Shown one piece after another: positions 24,180 through 35,590 of a DNA stretch of 64,000 bases (within the stretch, counting starts at the first letter, position 1; each line of letters starts with the position of its first letter). The notes under the pieces are model-generated. The model was given only the letters and a program-made list of their open reading frames with translations. It did no database searches and was not told the origin of the DNA. This DNA comes from Ascochyta rabiei (taxonomy: Eukaryota > Ascomycota > Dothideomycetes > Pleosporales > Didymellaceae): the NCBI RefSeq assembly GCF_004011695.2, contig NC_082424.1:186001-250000 (forward strand), given 5' to 3'. The position numbers and the translations under genes were made by a program.

Positions 24180-26945
24180 ATATATTGCGACGCTAGCTTT
24201 ATACGTGGCATCTATTATCTAGCTGTAGTTATCAACCTCTAGATAGAAAAGCGAGGCGAATAATGAATTCTTTACCTTTGTTATTGTCGCATCTGTCTCT
24301 ACAGACTTCGACGCTGCTAATTTTAGCTAAGTGATGGCAGTTACATTATCTAATGAAGGTTCGCCCCTAGGCAGAGGCACATTGAGCCTTAAGTATTGGG
24401 ATCTTAGCTTTGCGGGAACGCATTGGATAAACGTATTCTATTGTTCCTTGTTGTTAAGTTGGTGCTCAAAACTGCTGCGCAGCCTCTTGAAGAAACGATC
24501 TAACTTTGGTGAATAAGGGCCTAATTGATATGTACTGGGAGCCGTTGTGCCTGTACCTAGGGAGATAAAGTGATCCAGGCGGACTCCTGAAGATTTGTTT
24601 CCAAATACGTGGAACTTTTCAGGCCAGATTGTTTTGCACTCCTACACTGCTAGCTAAGCTGGGTTGTTGTGACGCAGTCCGCTGTCTTGAAAAGTATCTA
24701 GTTGGACCACGTCCTTTAATTTGAAGAAGAATGGTGCTGCAGATGTACAAGCTGCCCTAGACATTATTAGCTGAGAAACAAGCTAAACAATGTATACTGA
24801 CGCTTTGCTGACTGTTATATCATGCTAAGGCTGTGCTGCGCAGATATAGTGATATGCTGCCTTGTGTTAGTATAACTCTAATTCTTGCTCTCTCTAACTA
24901 ACTAGTGGCGTCTAATTGTGGACCATAATTGTAATTAGATATTACACCAGCTACATTCTCGCAGACAGATGTTGTAGTAACTGCAACTTTAGTATTAGAT
25001 TGGAGAGGATTGAACATTTTGGTAGTAGAGCCTGACTTCGTTTGAAAGACCTTCTTAATAGGAGTCAGGTTGTAACGGTGATCTTGCAGGCAGACGCGAA
25101 AGAGTCTCTGAAGTTTTTGGGACTAGGTTAGACTCTCGCTGGCGTTGTCTAACCTGAATGTGGTTGTCGCCATCTCTTCGAAGCGTTGAAGGCATTCTGA
25201 TGGCGACTATTGCATTAGAAAGATTCCTAGAGCAATTAGACTACCTAAGCTTAGGGTAAGTGAAAGGCCTACTGAGTGAAAAGACACCCTTACCTGCAGA
25301 TGTGCTACAGATGTAGTTAAAACATTTGGAAATCATACCACCTAGCCCATTTATCTTGTCTTTAAGATGCTTTAAGAACGTTAATAGTATTACACCCTGA
25401 ACGCCGCTACTGTTAATACATAGCGTCCGGATACCTGCAGTTGGCAGTACTAATTGAAAGACCCTGCAATCTTTAGGCTGTTCGCAACCACACAGCACAC
25501 AGCATGGTAGCGTGAAGTTATGCTTTGCTGTTGTTGTTGAAACACTGAAACGTTGTATACAAACATCACAAATAGCGTGCCTACATTGAAAAACCTTTTC
25601 TGGCATAAACATCAAGCATGAAAGACATGAACGGTTGCTCTTTATCTTAGAAAGATAAGGCTACAGCGTTTTAAGAAGATGTCTATGCTGATTGAGCGCG
25701 CTTTGTCTAGAGGGATCAAATTTAAGTTGACGAAATTGTTCTTCCAGCCTTGACATGATTGAGGAAATTGCCTGTGAACGAACGTTAACATCCTGGGTGT
25801 ACTGGTTAAGAGCCTGCTAACAGGGTGTAGCGAAGAACTTAAGATACACATGCTCTAGAGGGAATTCTGTTTAAGTCAGCGCTTGAATCCTTACTATGCA
25901 ACTTACGGGCAGTCCTATAATAGGAATTAGGTGGATAGCTTGCTATAAAAAATGCTAATGCTATTAGTGGTATTACTACCCGCCACAGCTAGTGCTGACC
26001 TGGCATTGAGTTTAGCAGCCTGGTCAAGTGAGTTGATATTTGAGTAGTCTCAAATTGTTTGGTCTGGCAGTGATGGAGGAAATTAAAAAGCGCGCTATCA
26101 GTCCTGAGCTTAGAGATTATGCGACGCGAGAATTCTGTAAGGTGCTCTGCGCTGAAGTGGTATCTGCCTGTGTAACGCGCCCAGTATACTTCGCTCTGTA
26201 AGCTAGCCAGCTTGGCCTTTAAATCTGCTGTGCGCTGTTAAGCAGACAACTTTGCAGTAAAGCTACAAACATTGATAGCGCAATACTTCTGTCTAATGTC
26301 TTGCTGTGCAGCAGATGCGTTGCTGTATGTTTTCTTAGCCGCAATATGCTGAAGAATCTAAGCGAGTAAGGTTTCTAATGCGCTGGAATTATTATACGTA
26401 GTGGAACTTGCGTTAATAATAACTAGCACGTGTGGTAGAGTACTAGTTGGGAGAGAGTGCGCCGCAGGAAGCACTACTTACGAAGCTAAGAAGCTCGCGA
26501 CTCCTGGGAATCCTCTAAAGTTATCTGCAAATATACATAAGACGCTTGAGAGGGGTGTTAAGATGTTCCCAATGACGTAGCCTGGAAAGGCTGCTGATCT
26601 GCAGTTGCCTGTGCAAAACTAGTTTGCTTTGTAGGTATTAGCCGCAGGTTTAAGCTCTAACAGCGACCCTGCTAGTTGGAGTTTGCAATTAACATAAATT
26701 TCAGGTGAGTCGACGACTTTGGAGGTGCTGCGCACTAATTGAGCGGTTCTGTGACGCTTGTATAGTTTGGGATAAGCGCACAAAGCAGCAAGATTTGCTG
26801 ATTTAGTGCAATCTCTGATGAACGTTACTAAGGAAGGATAGTTACCTTGATTCACACTGGGCACGTGACTGAAGTCTGGACTGTGATCCTGTAGGAGAAC
26901 ATGATCTTCAGTCAATTGGAGGCTCATCCAAGATAGTGGGGCCAT
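24180..26945 (-). pseudogene. RING/patatin-like phospholipase (PLP), broken
   Basis: Read leftward, the N-terminal 400-odd residues match the poorly characterised N-terminal region of fungal patatin proteins (YPSLVTFIRDCTKSANL, VLCIFADNFRGFPGVASFL, FSAEHLTEF). A Cys/His RING-like motif follows near 25,570 (FQCRHAICDVCIQRF). The patatin domain follows: INSSGVQGVILLTFLKHL (oxyanion loop, normally GGGxRG) and CSTSAGK (nucleophile elbow, normally GTSxGG) at about 25,300-25,450, then LGIFLMQ, TKVAVTTTSVREN and AAPFFFK...FQDSGLRHNNP near 24,660-24,740, which holds the catalytic Asp (normally DGG). Glycine-to-serine and -lysine changes fit RIP. Patatin enzymes hydrolyse lipids, and in fungi this architecture occurs in self-recognition and NLR-like proteins. 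PLP is a recurrent Starship cargo family. Confidence 0.8.
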
Positions 26946-27169
26946 CTTGCGCCGAGGTGTGAGGGATTGCTGGGCTGGAACAGAGGTTGGGGTACTTGAT
27001 ATTTATTCTTAGCTGCTTATTTCTGGAAATATCAGGCTATAGAGCTTTAAGAACGTAACTTTCACATTTAGATTATAAAAGTAAATAACAGATCTGAATC
27101 TGGGTTTTCTGAACCTAACATTTAAAGCTTGCTAAATGTTTTTCTAAAAGCTGGGATACGATAAATGAG

Positions 27170-30100
27170 CCACCTCTGGTCGCAATGAGGCCTGGACAGC
27201 TCTTAGTTTACCAGTTTACACCAGCTTTCTATAGACAAGCGTCTATCTCCTAGCAGAGGTCTGAAACGCTATTATGTGTCTTGCACTTATGCTACCTATG
27301 CTGTGCAGCCTCTAGCTATGGAGCCTAATGTTAGAATATCTGACTTGAGTTCGATCAGTGTGCGAAAAGCAGCCTATTTACTGGGTATTGCCAAGATAGA
27401 CCTGGATTAGTTGGCCTTTAACATTGCATCTCCTAACAGGCACCGCAAAGAATTAAAGAAAATACAAATAAAGCTGATTAATGTCTTTAAATTAGAAGGC
27501 TGCTGCTGGTTGGAGCAGCAGCACTTTATAGACGCACTGATAAGTTAGGAGACCCTAAGTGTAGCTCTTTAACCCCACGGAAAGTTAATAGAGTCTTCCA
27601 GGGGTTCTTACGACACATCTGACAGCTCTCTGCGAGATATCTTGCAACTGAGACTATCTGGGCTGTTGCAGTGCTTGAGCAGCCTGCACAGAGTTGCTGC
27701 AGCAAAGCGGTATTTAAACAAAAACAACAGATGGTGGACTGTAAGGCTCTATGAAAAAGACCGTAAGTCTAGTTAATACTAGAAGCCTTATCTCATTATG
27801 GTAACCTGTCGTAGGTTTTAAGGCCGACTTGACTAACCACATCTAAGAAACCTTTGGGCATGAACAACAATATACGGATGGCACAATTTTCTGCAATATT
27901 TAAAGGTATTATTAGTCTGGGGACGAGGAGAATAAGAAGAAATGGTGGGCCTGTCTGACTCCTAGTAAGCGGAGAGACTTGAAGCAGCTACTTAAGGACA
28001 AGGAATGTACGAGGGCATTTGATGGTCTTATTAATCTCCTAGGTCTATGGCCACCAGTTTAGTTAGGAACGTTGCATTGGCAACATGGCTTGCGTTGCTT
28101 AGAGGTGCCGCCCCCTCTAATAGTTCTGTAGCGTTTGCTTACGTTGTTAGGAAATAATTAATTATCTAAAAAATATCTAAAATATCTGGTACGCTATGAT
28201 ACTACAAGACTTGCGCCTTTATCTGGACGAGTACACTGTCCATAAATTAGAGCTTTTAGCTCCAGCACTGTCTGATTCAGACCAAAGAAAGGTTGAAGAT
28301 CTGTTTTGTAGAGGTCTGGTCTTCTTGTCTGTAACAGATCGTGTCAAGAGAGAAAACCTATTACAATTAGTGTTGACTCAACGCTGTCTCATCCTGTCTT
28401 TATGGACTTTCTTTAAGAACCAGAAGTATCTTAAGCCATGCAGCATAATTCTTAAGTCTTTACTTAACAATTCTGATAAACGCTTAATCTAGCAATCTTT
28501 CTAAGCAAATTTCTTCCTGCTGGACACAATTCAGTTACAGGTGAACGAAGGTTCTCCAGAAATTGAGGATTTGCCACTTGCTGAAGGTGATAATACGGAG
28601 ATTACCTGCAAACTAGGATACATACAACTGTGGCTGTTCTGTTTCTGTTATTTTCCTGAGATGACTGCTATTAAACTGAGACTTGAGATGCGCACTAGTT
28701 AACAGACTTAACTACAGCCTACCATGGTTGCTCTTATGCCAAAGCTCGCTTGCCTCGCAGTCAACCTGGGGTTCCAAACAGATAAGGCAGTATTATTAGC
28801 TAACAAGGATTCTAATCTTCTGGTAGCTGAACAATTCCTCCGATCCTCTATACCAGATTTAACAGTTAACATATTAAAGCATGTTGTTTACATTAAACGT
28901 GTGCTGGCAGAGATAAGGGCAAGTTCTGATTATCTACCAACTACTATGTGCTCCGAATTCACTGCAAACTAACCTCTCCTGAAGGAACGTCGTTGTGGTC
29001 GCCCCTTTAAACAAGACCACATCTAGGACTGTAAGACTCTCTTTGTTCCTCTGCTCTATGCAAAAGTAGAGTTAGGTGCAGAATTCTCGTCGCTATACGC
29101 AAAAGCTGATATCTTTAAAGCCTTTTTTAAACACTGCATGCCCCTAGAAGACAATGTAAGATGGCTTATATTCCTTCACAGCCACAATGCTAAATAGAAA
29201 AAAGGTTGTGCGTAATTTGTTAAGCACCTGGATTTGAGAAACAGAGCGTAGAACGACGGCACATGCTATTAGACAACAACCTTGGGCCATTAATACTATA
29301 GATGATCTTTAGCAAGATAATAAGTCTAAGTTACGTCCTTAAATGGGGTTGGCATTACCTTAAGAGGCTCCTCTGCAGCGGGAAACTATAAGCGTCTAAG
29401 CGGATTGCTCTTAATGCAGTGACCATGAGACACTAAAAGCTAAAGTTAAGCAGCTTTGGAGTACACTAATAATAAAGGACATTAAGATACAAAGAATTCA
29501 AGATAAGATTGAGGAAATAGCTGTTGACAATGATGCGTTTTTTGGGGATTACTGTAACGAGGACGTTGGAGTTAGGTACAACAAGCTAAAGCACAACTAC
29601 AATAAGCTTGAATCAACGATGGCTCAGCTCAAAATATCTATGGATTCAGAGATTAAATCTTTACAAAGCAGTGTGGATGCTCTAACTAGAGACTGAGACG
29701 AGTTACAGAGCAAGTACACAGAGCTACAACACAAGTATGTTACCTATTAGTTGATAGCAGTGCAGCGCAGAAACGCACTGGAATCAGACCTTGCCAAAAC
29801 TAAGAAGGATCTGATTGATTCCTAAGCGGAACGCCAAAATTCTTAGGAAGGTTATGTTACATCTCTAGCTAAGCAAAGAAATTGCATAGCGGAACTGGAG
29901 AAGCAAGCAGTTAACCTGACCTTACAGCTATCTGCAGTATAAGACCTTTACAACAGCAACACAGAAGCCTTAGAACGCCATCGCAGGCTCTGTTTCCCTT
30001 TTCTAACATCAGCAGCCGAACGTACAGGAACAGAACTTATGTTTTAATCTAACATTTAATACATTATAAAACAACGCAAAATCTCCGCTAAACATTTTAC

Positions 30101-30374
30101 AGTGCGAGAACTCCTCTTTGATAAGGAAGGACTCAGAGTTAGGAGTTGTCTGTTCCAACTAGAGAAAACAAGAATCCAGGTTAAAGAGTTTCTGGCCTGG
30201 CTCTGTCCCTCTGAGCGCTATGTCTTTAACTGCTGTGTTAAACTTCTAGGTAGCTATGTAGACTTCTATATGATACCTGCTGCAGATGCAGAGACTTTGA
30301 TTTCCGCCAGCGGTGAGGGAGTACAGATTTTCTGTAGGTTAAAAGAGTGTTTCTACCTAACTAACTTCCCTTAG
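27170..30374 (+). pseudogene. DUF3723 protein, broken
   Basis: A long plus-strand gene. The DUF3723 core includes LLQCLSSLHRVAAAKRYL and NNRWWTVRLYEKD near 27,670-27,765. A well-formed intron follows (GTAAGT at about 27,767 to TAG near 27,818). Then come GTIFCNI, KWWACLTPSKRRDLKQLL, LINLLGLWPPV and LGTLHWQHGLRCL to 28,110, and LWTFFKNQKYLKPCSIILKS near 28,400. The C-terminal third (about 29,470-30,374) is a Lys/Glu/Gln-rich coiled coil followed by an open 90-codon part. Interruptions are mostly TAG/TAA at Gln positions plus at least one frame change near 28,150. DUF3723 has no established biochemical role; it is one of the most frequent Starship-associated families. Confidence 0.82.
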
Positions 30375-30769
30375 AGGTACAGGAACGGCACAGCCTTTAG
30401 TATTCCCCTAGGGGGGAAACGACCTTGAGGAACTGTAGGTGGTCTAAAACCAAAGCGCCATACTTCTATTAGGCGGAGGCTCCCTTTAGAAGGCGTAAAT
30501 TATCCCATACTAGATGTGGTCACTAAGCTGTACCAATCTGTAGTGAATGAGAGTTCTAGGGAGGTCTATAAGGCATCGCCAAGTCACGCAGATGTGCAGA
30601 GAAGGGACGAGATAATAGAAGATGGCAAGACTTCACCTGTGACAATACCTACAGATTCAGCGACAAGAGCCAGGACTACTTATAGAAGTGCATTGAATGC
30701 AGTAACCTATAAAGATATGTTGTAATTTAGAGATAAAATTGTAATTGCAACAACTATAGAATTGAGGTA

Positions 30770-33691
30770 ACGTCCATCCCTGCGTAACGCAAATTATGCT
30801 ATACCACAAATTCTAAGGGGTACCTTTACTTTAATTTTTTAGACTTTTATATATATATTATTACTATACTAAACTATATAAGAGTAATATTTTATAACTT
30901 TTTCTAGGAATATAGTTCTCTACTTATATAAAAATTAAATAGTTTTTGTCCTATATACTCTTATCTAAGAAGAATTCTTCTCAAGTACTAGATATACTAT
31001 TACTATTAGAATATTTAAACTAAAGCTGTATTACTTCTTATACTCTTAGATAACCTTATTAAAGTCTAGTAAGCTGTAAAGAGTGTACAAGGCGATTACA
31101 AGGGAGGATAGGGTTAAAGAGGATAGCAGGTGTATTGAGGTACGTAGTATGTAGTAACAAGACTAATTGCTGGAGTATTAGCAATAACCTCCGACACCTT
31201 TATATAGTCTGGGCTGGCTAGCCCCATAGTAGCTTGCCAAGACTGGCAGAGGTACCTCTGGGCCCAGCGCCTGACATAAGCCTTTAATAGGGCTAAGAAG
31301 TTAATACTAGCTTTAAGGCTAATACGGTGCTTAAATTTATACATAATTACCACCCTACTTAGTACTTCTTTAGAAAGTACCTTCTATATATAGCTAGCTT
31401 AGTATAGACTACAGGGCTATATATTATTACCAAACATAATTTTTAGTATATTATTATCTATACTAAGCTTAAAGCTAAAATATACTATTGCTAATGTTAG
31501 GCTCTTAGCCTTAGACTCTCAGCCTTAGGCATGTGGCGCGTCCACCTCTAACCTGTTTTAGCAAGCCTTAGGGCAAATAAGTACTGTTCTGGCCGCTGTC
31601 TCACTATCAAAGTGAGCATTGTTACCTTTTTGAGGATGCTTGGCACGGTGGGCAGAGCTGTGGCCTTGACAGCTAATCTTATTAGCTAAAACTTAGCTTA
31701 TAAAATATATTAGTATTAGTTTTACTATTAATAACATAAGGGCCCTGTCTATATACTAGGGTGATTAGGTACTTAGTAGTTGAGGCACAGGATGAAATCT
31801 TTAAATTTCAGGTCACGTGATGTAGCGCAAGGAGCGAGAGGAAAGGGCTTTGCTATGAACAGCGTGATGATATCTTGCAATCAGATTAATTCCCTTTAAT
31901 TTAAACAAATCCCTTTGAGATATAACAAAGCTCTATTTTGACCTTTTGCCCTAGGAGCGGAGACGGCAGGGATTTGGCATTTAAGTTGAAAATAGTCCAA
32001 GCAAGCCATGTCGTGATATCTTGCAAATGACGAGAAAAGCAAACATAGAGAGAAACATCGAATACAGAATATTTTCCTTAATAGCTCATTAAAGAGCGCA
32101 GGTCTGAAAGTCTGCGCGTTTAAGTCGCAACGTCTGCTTCTATGTTCTTATTGTACTGTGACTTTTGTAATGCAGCAGTTGCCACAACGAGCGTAACTAC
32201 ATGATGGACAAGTATTAGTTCTATAAGGGATTGAGGGTTCACCGTAGTCACACTTTCGATCTGGTGAGTCTACTAGATTGTTTAAAGTGTTTAAGCCTAA
32301 TTCTTACGCATTGCTACACATAAGTGTGTTTCTTCTTTGTAGTCTGCTGTGGAGCATCTGTTTAGCAAAAGCCTGTGAATTTTGGGTACACGACTGTTAG
32401 GAGCAATGCACTTACTGGCATTGCGAACGTGACTAGTGCACATTTACTGATAATGAAATTCTGCAGAAGGAATAATTAAACGCTTACAATTGATGACGAT
32501 GATTTCCTGTGGGAAGTCTCATATGGGCTTCTACGCTGTTGCTAGCAAGGTTCTCGCCTTTTAATACGTACTTGAACAGCCATTAGAGGCAGCAGCTGGG
32601 TTCCGCCAAGCAAGGAAAAACAAACAATCCTGTTGAGACAGACAGAGATCCGCGCAAGAATCTATGCCTATTCTAATTTTGGCGCGAGGCGGTAAAGGGT
32701 GATTGCAAAATATCCCTATCTTAGCTTTGCTTACTGTGCATGTTGCACAATTGGCTTCTGGTTTGTGCACATTAAAATTGACTTATTGTACAGGAGTTCC
32801 TGTCTTGCTTATTAGAGATTTATTCGCCTTAGCACTAGCCTGTCCACTCGTAATCTTGTGCTCTGGGGATTTGGAAACTTTCTCTTGTTGAGCTATTGTT
32901 TGTCAACGCTGACTGGTGCGCTGTTGCAATCTGGATTACAGAATCTGCTGTGTTAGAATTGTTTGTAGGAAAATGTAACATGAGTGTGAAAAATTCTTTC
33001 CTTTGTGCAACAGTAGCAGAAGTTCTTGCTAGTATAATCCTTTGCAGCTCTGCTGCATATACTATTAACGTTGTGTTAGATCTTATGTCCACTGCCTGCG
33101 TCTGCTGTGTGAGTAAGCACACTGCTGCTAATCCTATCTTGCCTTTAATGCTGTTGCCATCTGTGTAGATGTTGAGGTTGACTTTCTTTGCGTACTCTCT
33201 ACTGTGTCTATCTTGCGCCTTCTCAGCAGTCGTGTCGATGTGTTGTCGGGCCTCGTCTCTAGGGTGGAGTGAGGAAGCATGGGATCTGCTCTTGCGTGCT
33301 GAAGCTTTAGCTGCGCCTCTGCTCTATATTGTTGTGAATCTTCTGGCATGAGTTAATGTGTTTCTTGTGTTTGACCAGACTGAGCAGGCGTACATTGTTT
33401 GTGGGAGCGCAGTGCCTTTGTACAGCGTGCGCAAACTGATAATTCTGCGTAGTAAATGTCTTGGTTGCCTGTTGTCTAATCTCTTCTATGTGCTTCCTAT
33501 AGTACAGCTTAGATTCTATAGTCAGCCCTAGGTACCTGCAGGTTGCCGTAGGCTTAATCTTGCCCTATAACGTCTGGATTAGTCTTGTGGTATTGATTTG
33601 TCTTTGCGTTCTTGTGAAGTCTGGTAGCTGGAACTTGGTACTTCTTAGAATTTGCGGTATAGCATAATTTGCGTTATGTAGGGATAGACGT
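30770..33691. mobile_element. TA-flanked inverted-repeat element (Tc1/mariner-like) with nested LINE fragment
   Basis: A 55-bp sequence at 30,770-30,824 (ACGTCCATCCCTGCGTAACG...GTACC) recurs inverted at 33,637-33,691 with about seven differences, all transitions. Both ends are flanked by TA and begin ACGT, as in the pogo-type element at 16,881. The 2.9-kb interior starts with a very AT-rich, heavily RIP-affected stretch (about 30,825-31,740) and ends with a LINE fragment. No transposase could be recognised. It may be a mariner-type element that received a LINE, or a simple inverted duplication. Confidence 0.5.
32780..33650 (-). pseudogene. Tad1-like non-LTR retrotransposon fragment (end of RT, RNase H)
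   Basis: Read leftward: a reverse-transcriptase C-terminal segment with CRYLGLTIESKLYYRKHIEE (about 33,500), then GTALPQTMYACSVWSN (about 33,400), then an RNase H domain starting NIYTDGNSIKGKIGLAAV (first catalytic Asp, about 33,160) and VYAAELQRIILA (catalytic Glu, about 33,040). Frame changes and stops separate the parts. These motifs fit the fungal Tad1/I-like clade. The fragment is 5'-truncated at the inner edge of the right inverted repeat, as expected for target-primed integration. No 3' tail was identified. Confidence 0.75.
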
Positions 33692-34136
33692 TAAAGATGT
33701 GAACTCTAAATTATTCTGTCTATTAGGACTGATCAGGTAGAAACGCTTTAGGCATAAGATATCCTAATTATCACTAGTGGTATCTACAGCTAGTGCCTGA
33801 ATGGGAATTCTTGGTGAACGCATTATAACAGAACATAAATACACTATAAGTAAAGCTAAAGATTGAGATTAATGTCTATGGGATCAAACTGGGCTCTTGT
33901 TTGTCTAGCCTTGTACTGTTGTGATCCTTAGCGAAGCTCTCTGTACTGATCCCCACAACATGGCCATTAAGGCTTCGGCCCATGCAGCAAATTTGCATTT
34001 CCACTCTTCAGTATCTTCGATATCTGAGACTATAGTCTTTATTTTCTTCTTTAGAATGGTGTTCTTACTTAGAGACCATTAGCTTGCACAGGGATCAGTA
34101 GAGTTGCTACAAGCAAACGCAGAACCTACTCTTAAA

Positions 34137-34301
34137 GGTCCTTTACAGCAAGCTCTAAAGCTTGAAGTTGTTCTTCCTGTGTTTGACGGTCTTGTGCTAA
34201 TGTAGCCTGCTGGCGATCCATTATATTAGATAAAGTTAGAGACATAGTTAATAAGGCGTCTGTGTGGCAGATAAGGGAAAGGTTGTTTGCGGTAGACATG
34301 C
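34137..34301 (-). pseudogene. small Gln-rich helical ORF
   Basis: An open 55-codon frame starting MSTANNLSLICH, with a Gln/Glu-rich helical C-terminus (MDRQQATLAQDRQTQEEQLQ). It resembles the small helical ORFs at 4,539-4,805 and 9,216-9,452 in size and composition, but clear homology could not be shown. The frame continues weakly leftward after a stop, suggesting a longer original product. Confidence 0.25.
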
Positions 34302-34639
34302 AGGGTAGTTAGGTGTTCTGAATGCATTAAAGCATTAAGTAGTTAATGTCCTTATATTAAAGTCAGATGCGCTAACCTTGTATACATTTAATCTCTAACT
34401 ATTAAAACTGTTTTCTAGAATTTAGGCTGCAGAACTTGTGAAAACAGTTGCCTCTATTAAGACACATCTTTAATGTATACTGTTTCTTCTGCCTTGTCTA
34501 CCCTCCTACACTGTATAACACTTAAGAGTTACCAATTCTACATATAGGCAAAGGCATTCTGGATCTTTGCGTTTGTTATTTACAAATTTGTGCTGTTATT
34601 ATTAAGGAATGTTTTTTCTGTTATCCGTTTTACAACTTA

Positions 34640-35590
34640 CTGGTCTTGCAAACTTTGATTGGGAAGATCTGTCCTTGTTGAATAGCTTATCCAAAAAATT
34701 GATGAGCTGTTTTAATCCGCTCCACAGCTCGGCTTTACTCAGCCCAAATACCTTGTTATGCTTTCTTTGTCCATTAATGTAATCTAATTGTCGTTTTTCT
34801 GCTGGTAAGACGTGGCCTTCTATGCAATCTAGTAGGATGAGACCTAAATCAGTGAGATCTGGGTTCTGCGAAGCATCATCGCAAGCTTTTGCAACATGGA
34901 AATTAGCTACTAAATGTCAGCTATTGCATATCTATTGAGCTAGAATTACTACTTACATATAAGTACTTTGATTTCTGGCGTTGTGATACGGATTGATTTT
35001 GTATTGATGTGATTATGGATGATCCCGTGCTGCTTGAGATGAGAGAGCCCATCAAATACCTGAAATTAGAGATTAAAAAGATCTAGAGACGCTTAACTTA
35101 CTGATCAAGCAACAAAATGCAACTGAGGTTTATTAAGGCGTAGATGCACGTGAAGTATCTTAGCTATAGTAAATCGGCAGTATTCTATTGCAATGAAATG
35201 ATACTTGTTCTCCGCGTATAAGTGAATAAGTTTCGCAATATTATGGTGACTGATCCTGCACAAAAAGTTAATTTCTGCCTGCCCTGTAAGATTCTTGAGT
35301 CGCTTTATTATGATAAGGCCTTTTTGTCCACGTTGCGCTTGTACAATCTACTTTGTTTTATCCTAGGTGAAGGTGCCCAACGTGACTATTGGACCTAGCC
35401 GTTCCACAGGGGAATGCTGGAAGAGCTCCTTCTTAGGCAAAATGGTGTTATTATCTGAGATGATCGAAGAGGTTAGAGACAGTCTAGTTGGCTTTGGAGG
35501 CGGGTGCGATGGCGTGTCCAATGTTATAGAAGATTTAACTGGCACTGAGCAGCAAGTTGCAGCAGCTGTCTCTAATATAGATTAAATGCG
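34640..35590 (-). pseudogene. protein kinase-like gene, broken
   Basis: Read leftward: a Ser/Pro/Thr-rich N-terminus, then IKRLKNLTGQAEINFLCRIS (VAIK/alpha-C-like region) and HHNIAKLIHLYAENKYHFIAIEYC (hinge), an intron (donor near 35,100), VFDGLSHLKQHGIIHNHINT (the catalytic-loop HRD reads HNH), a second intron starting GTAAGT near 34,960, and the C-lobe: PDLTDLGLILLDCIEGHVLP and GLSKAELWSGLKQLINFLDKL. This is a eukaryotic protein kinase-like fold. The kinase may already have been a pseudokinase, or the HRD change may be RIP. Stops are few, but DFG could not be found. Confidence 0.7.
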
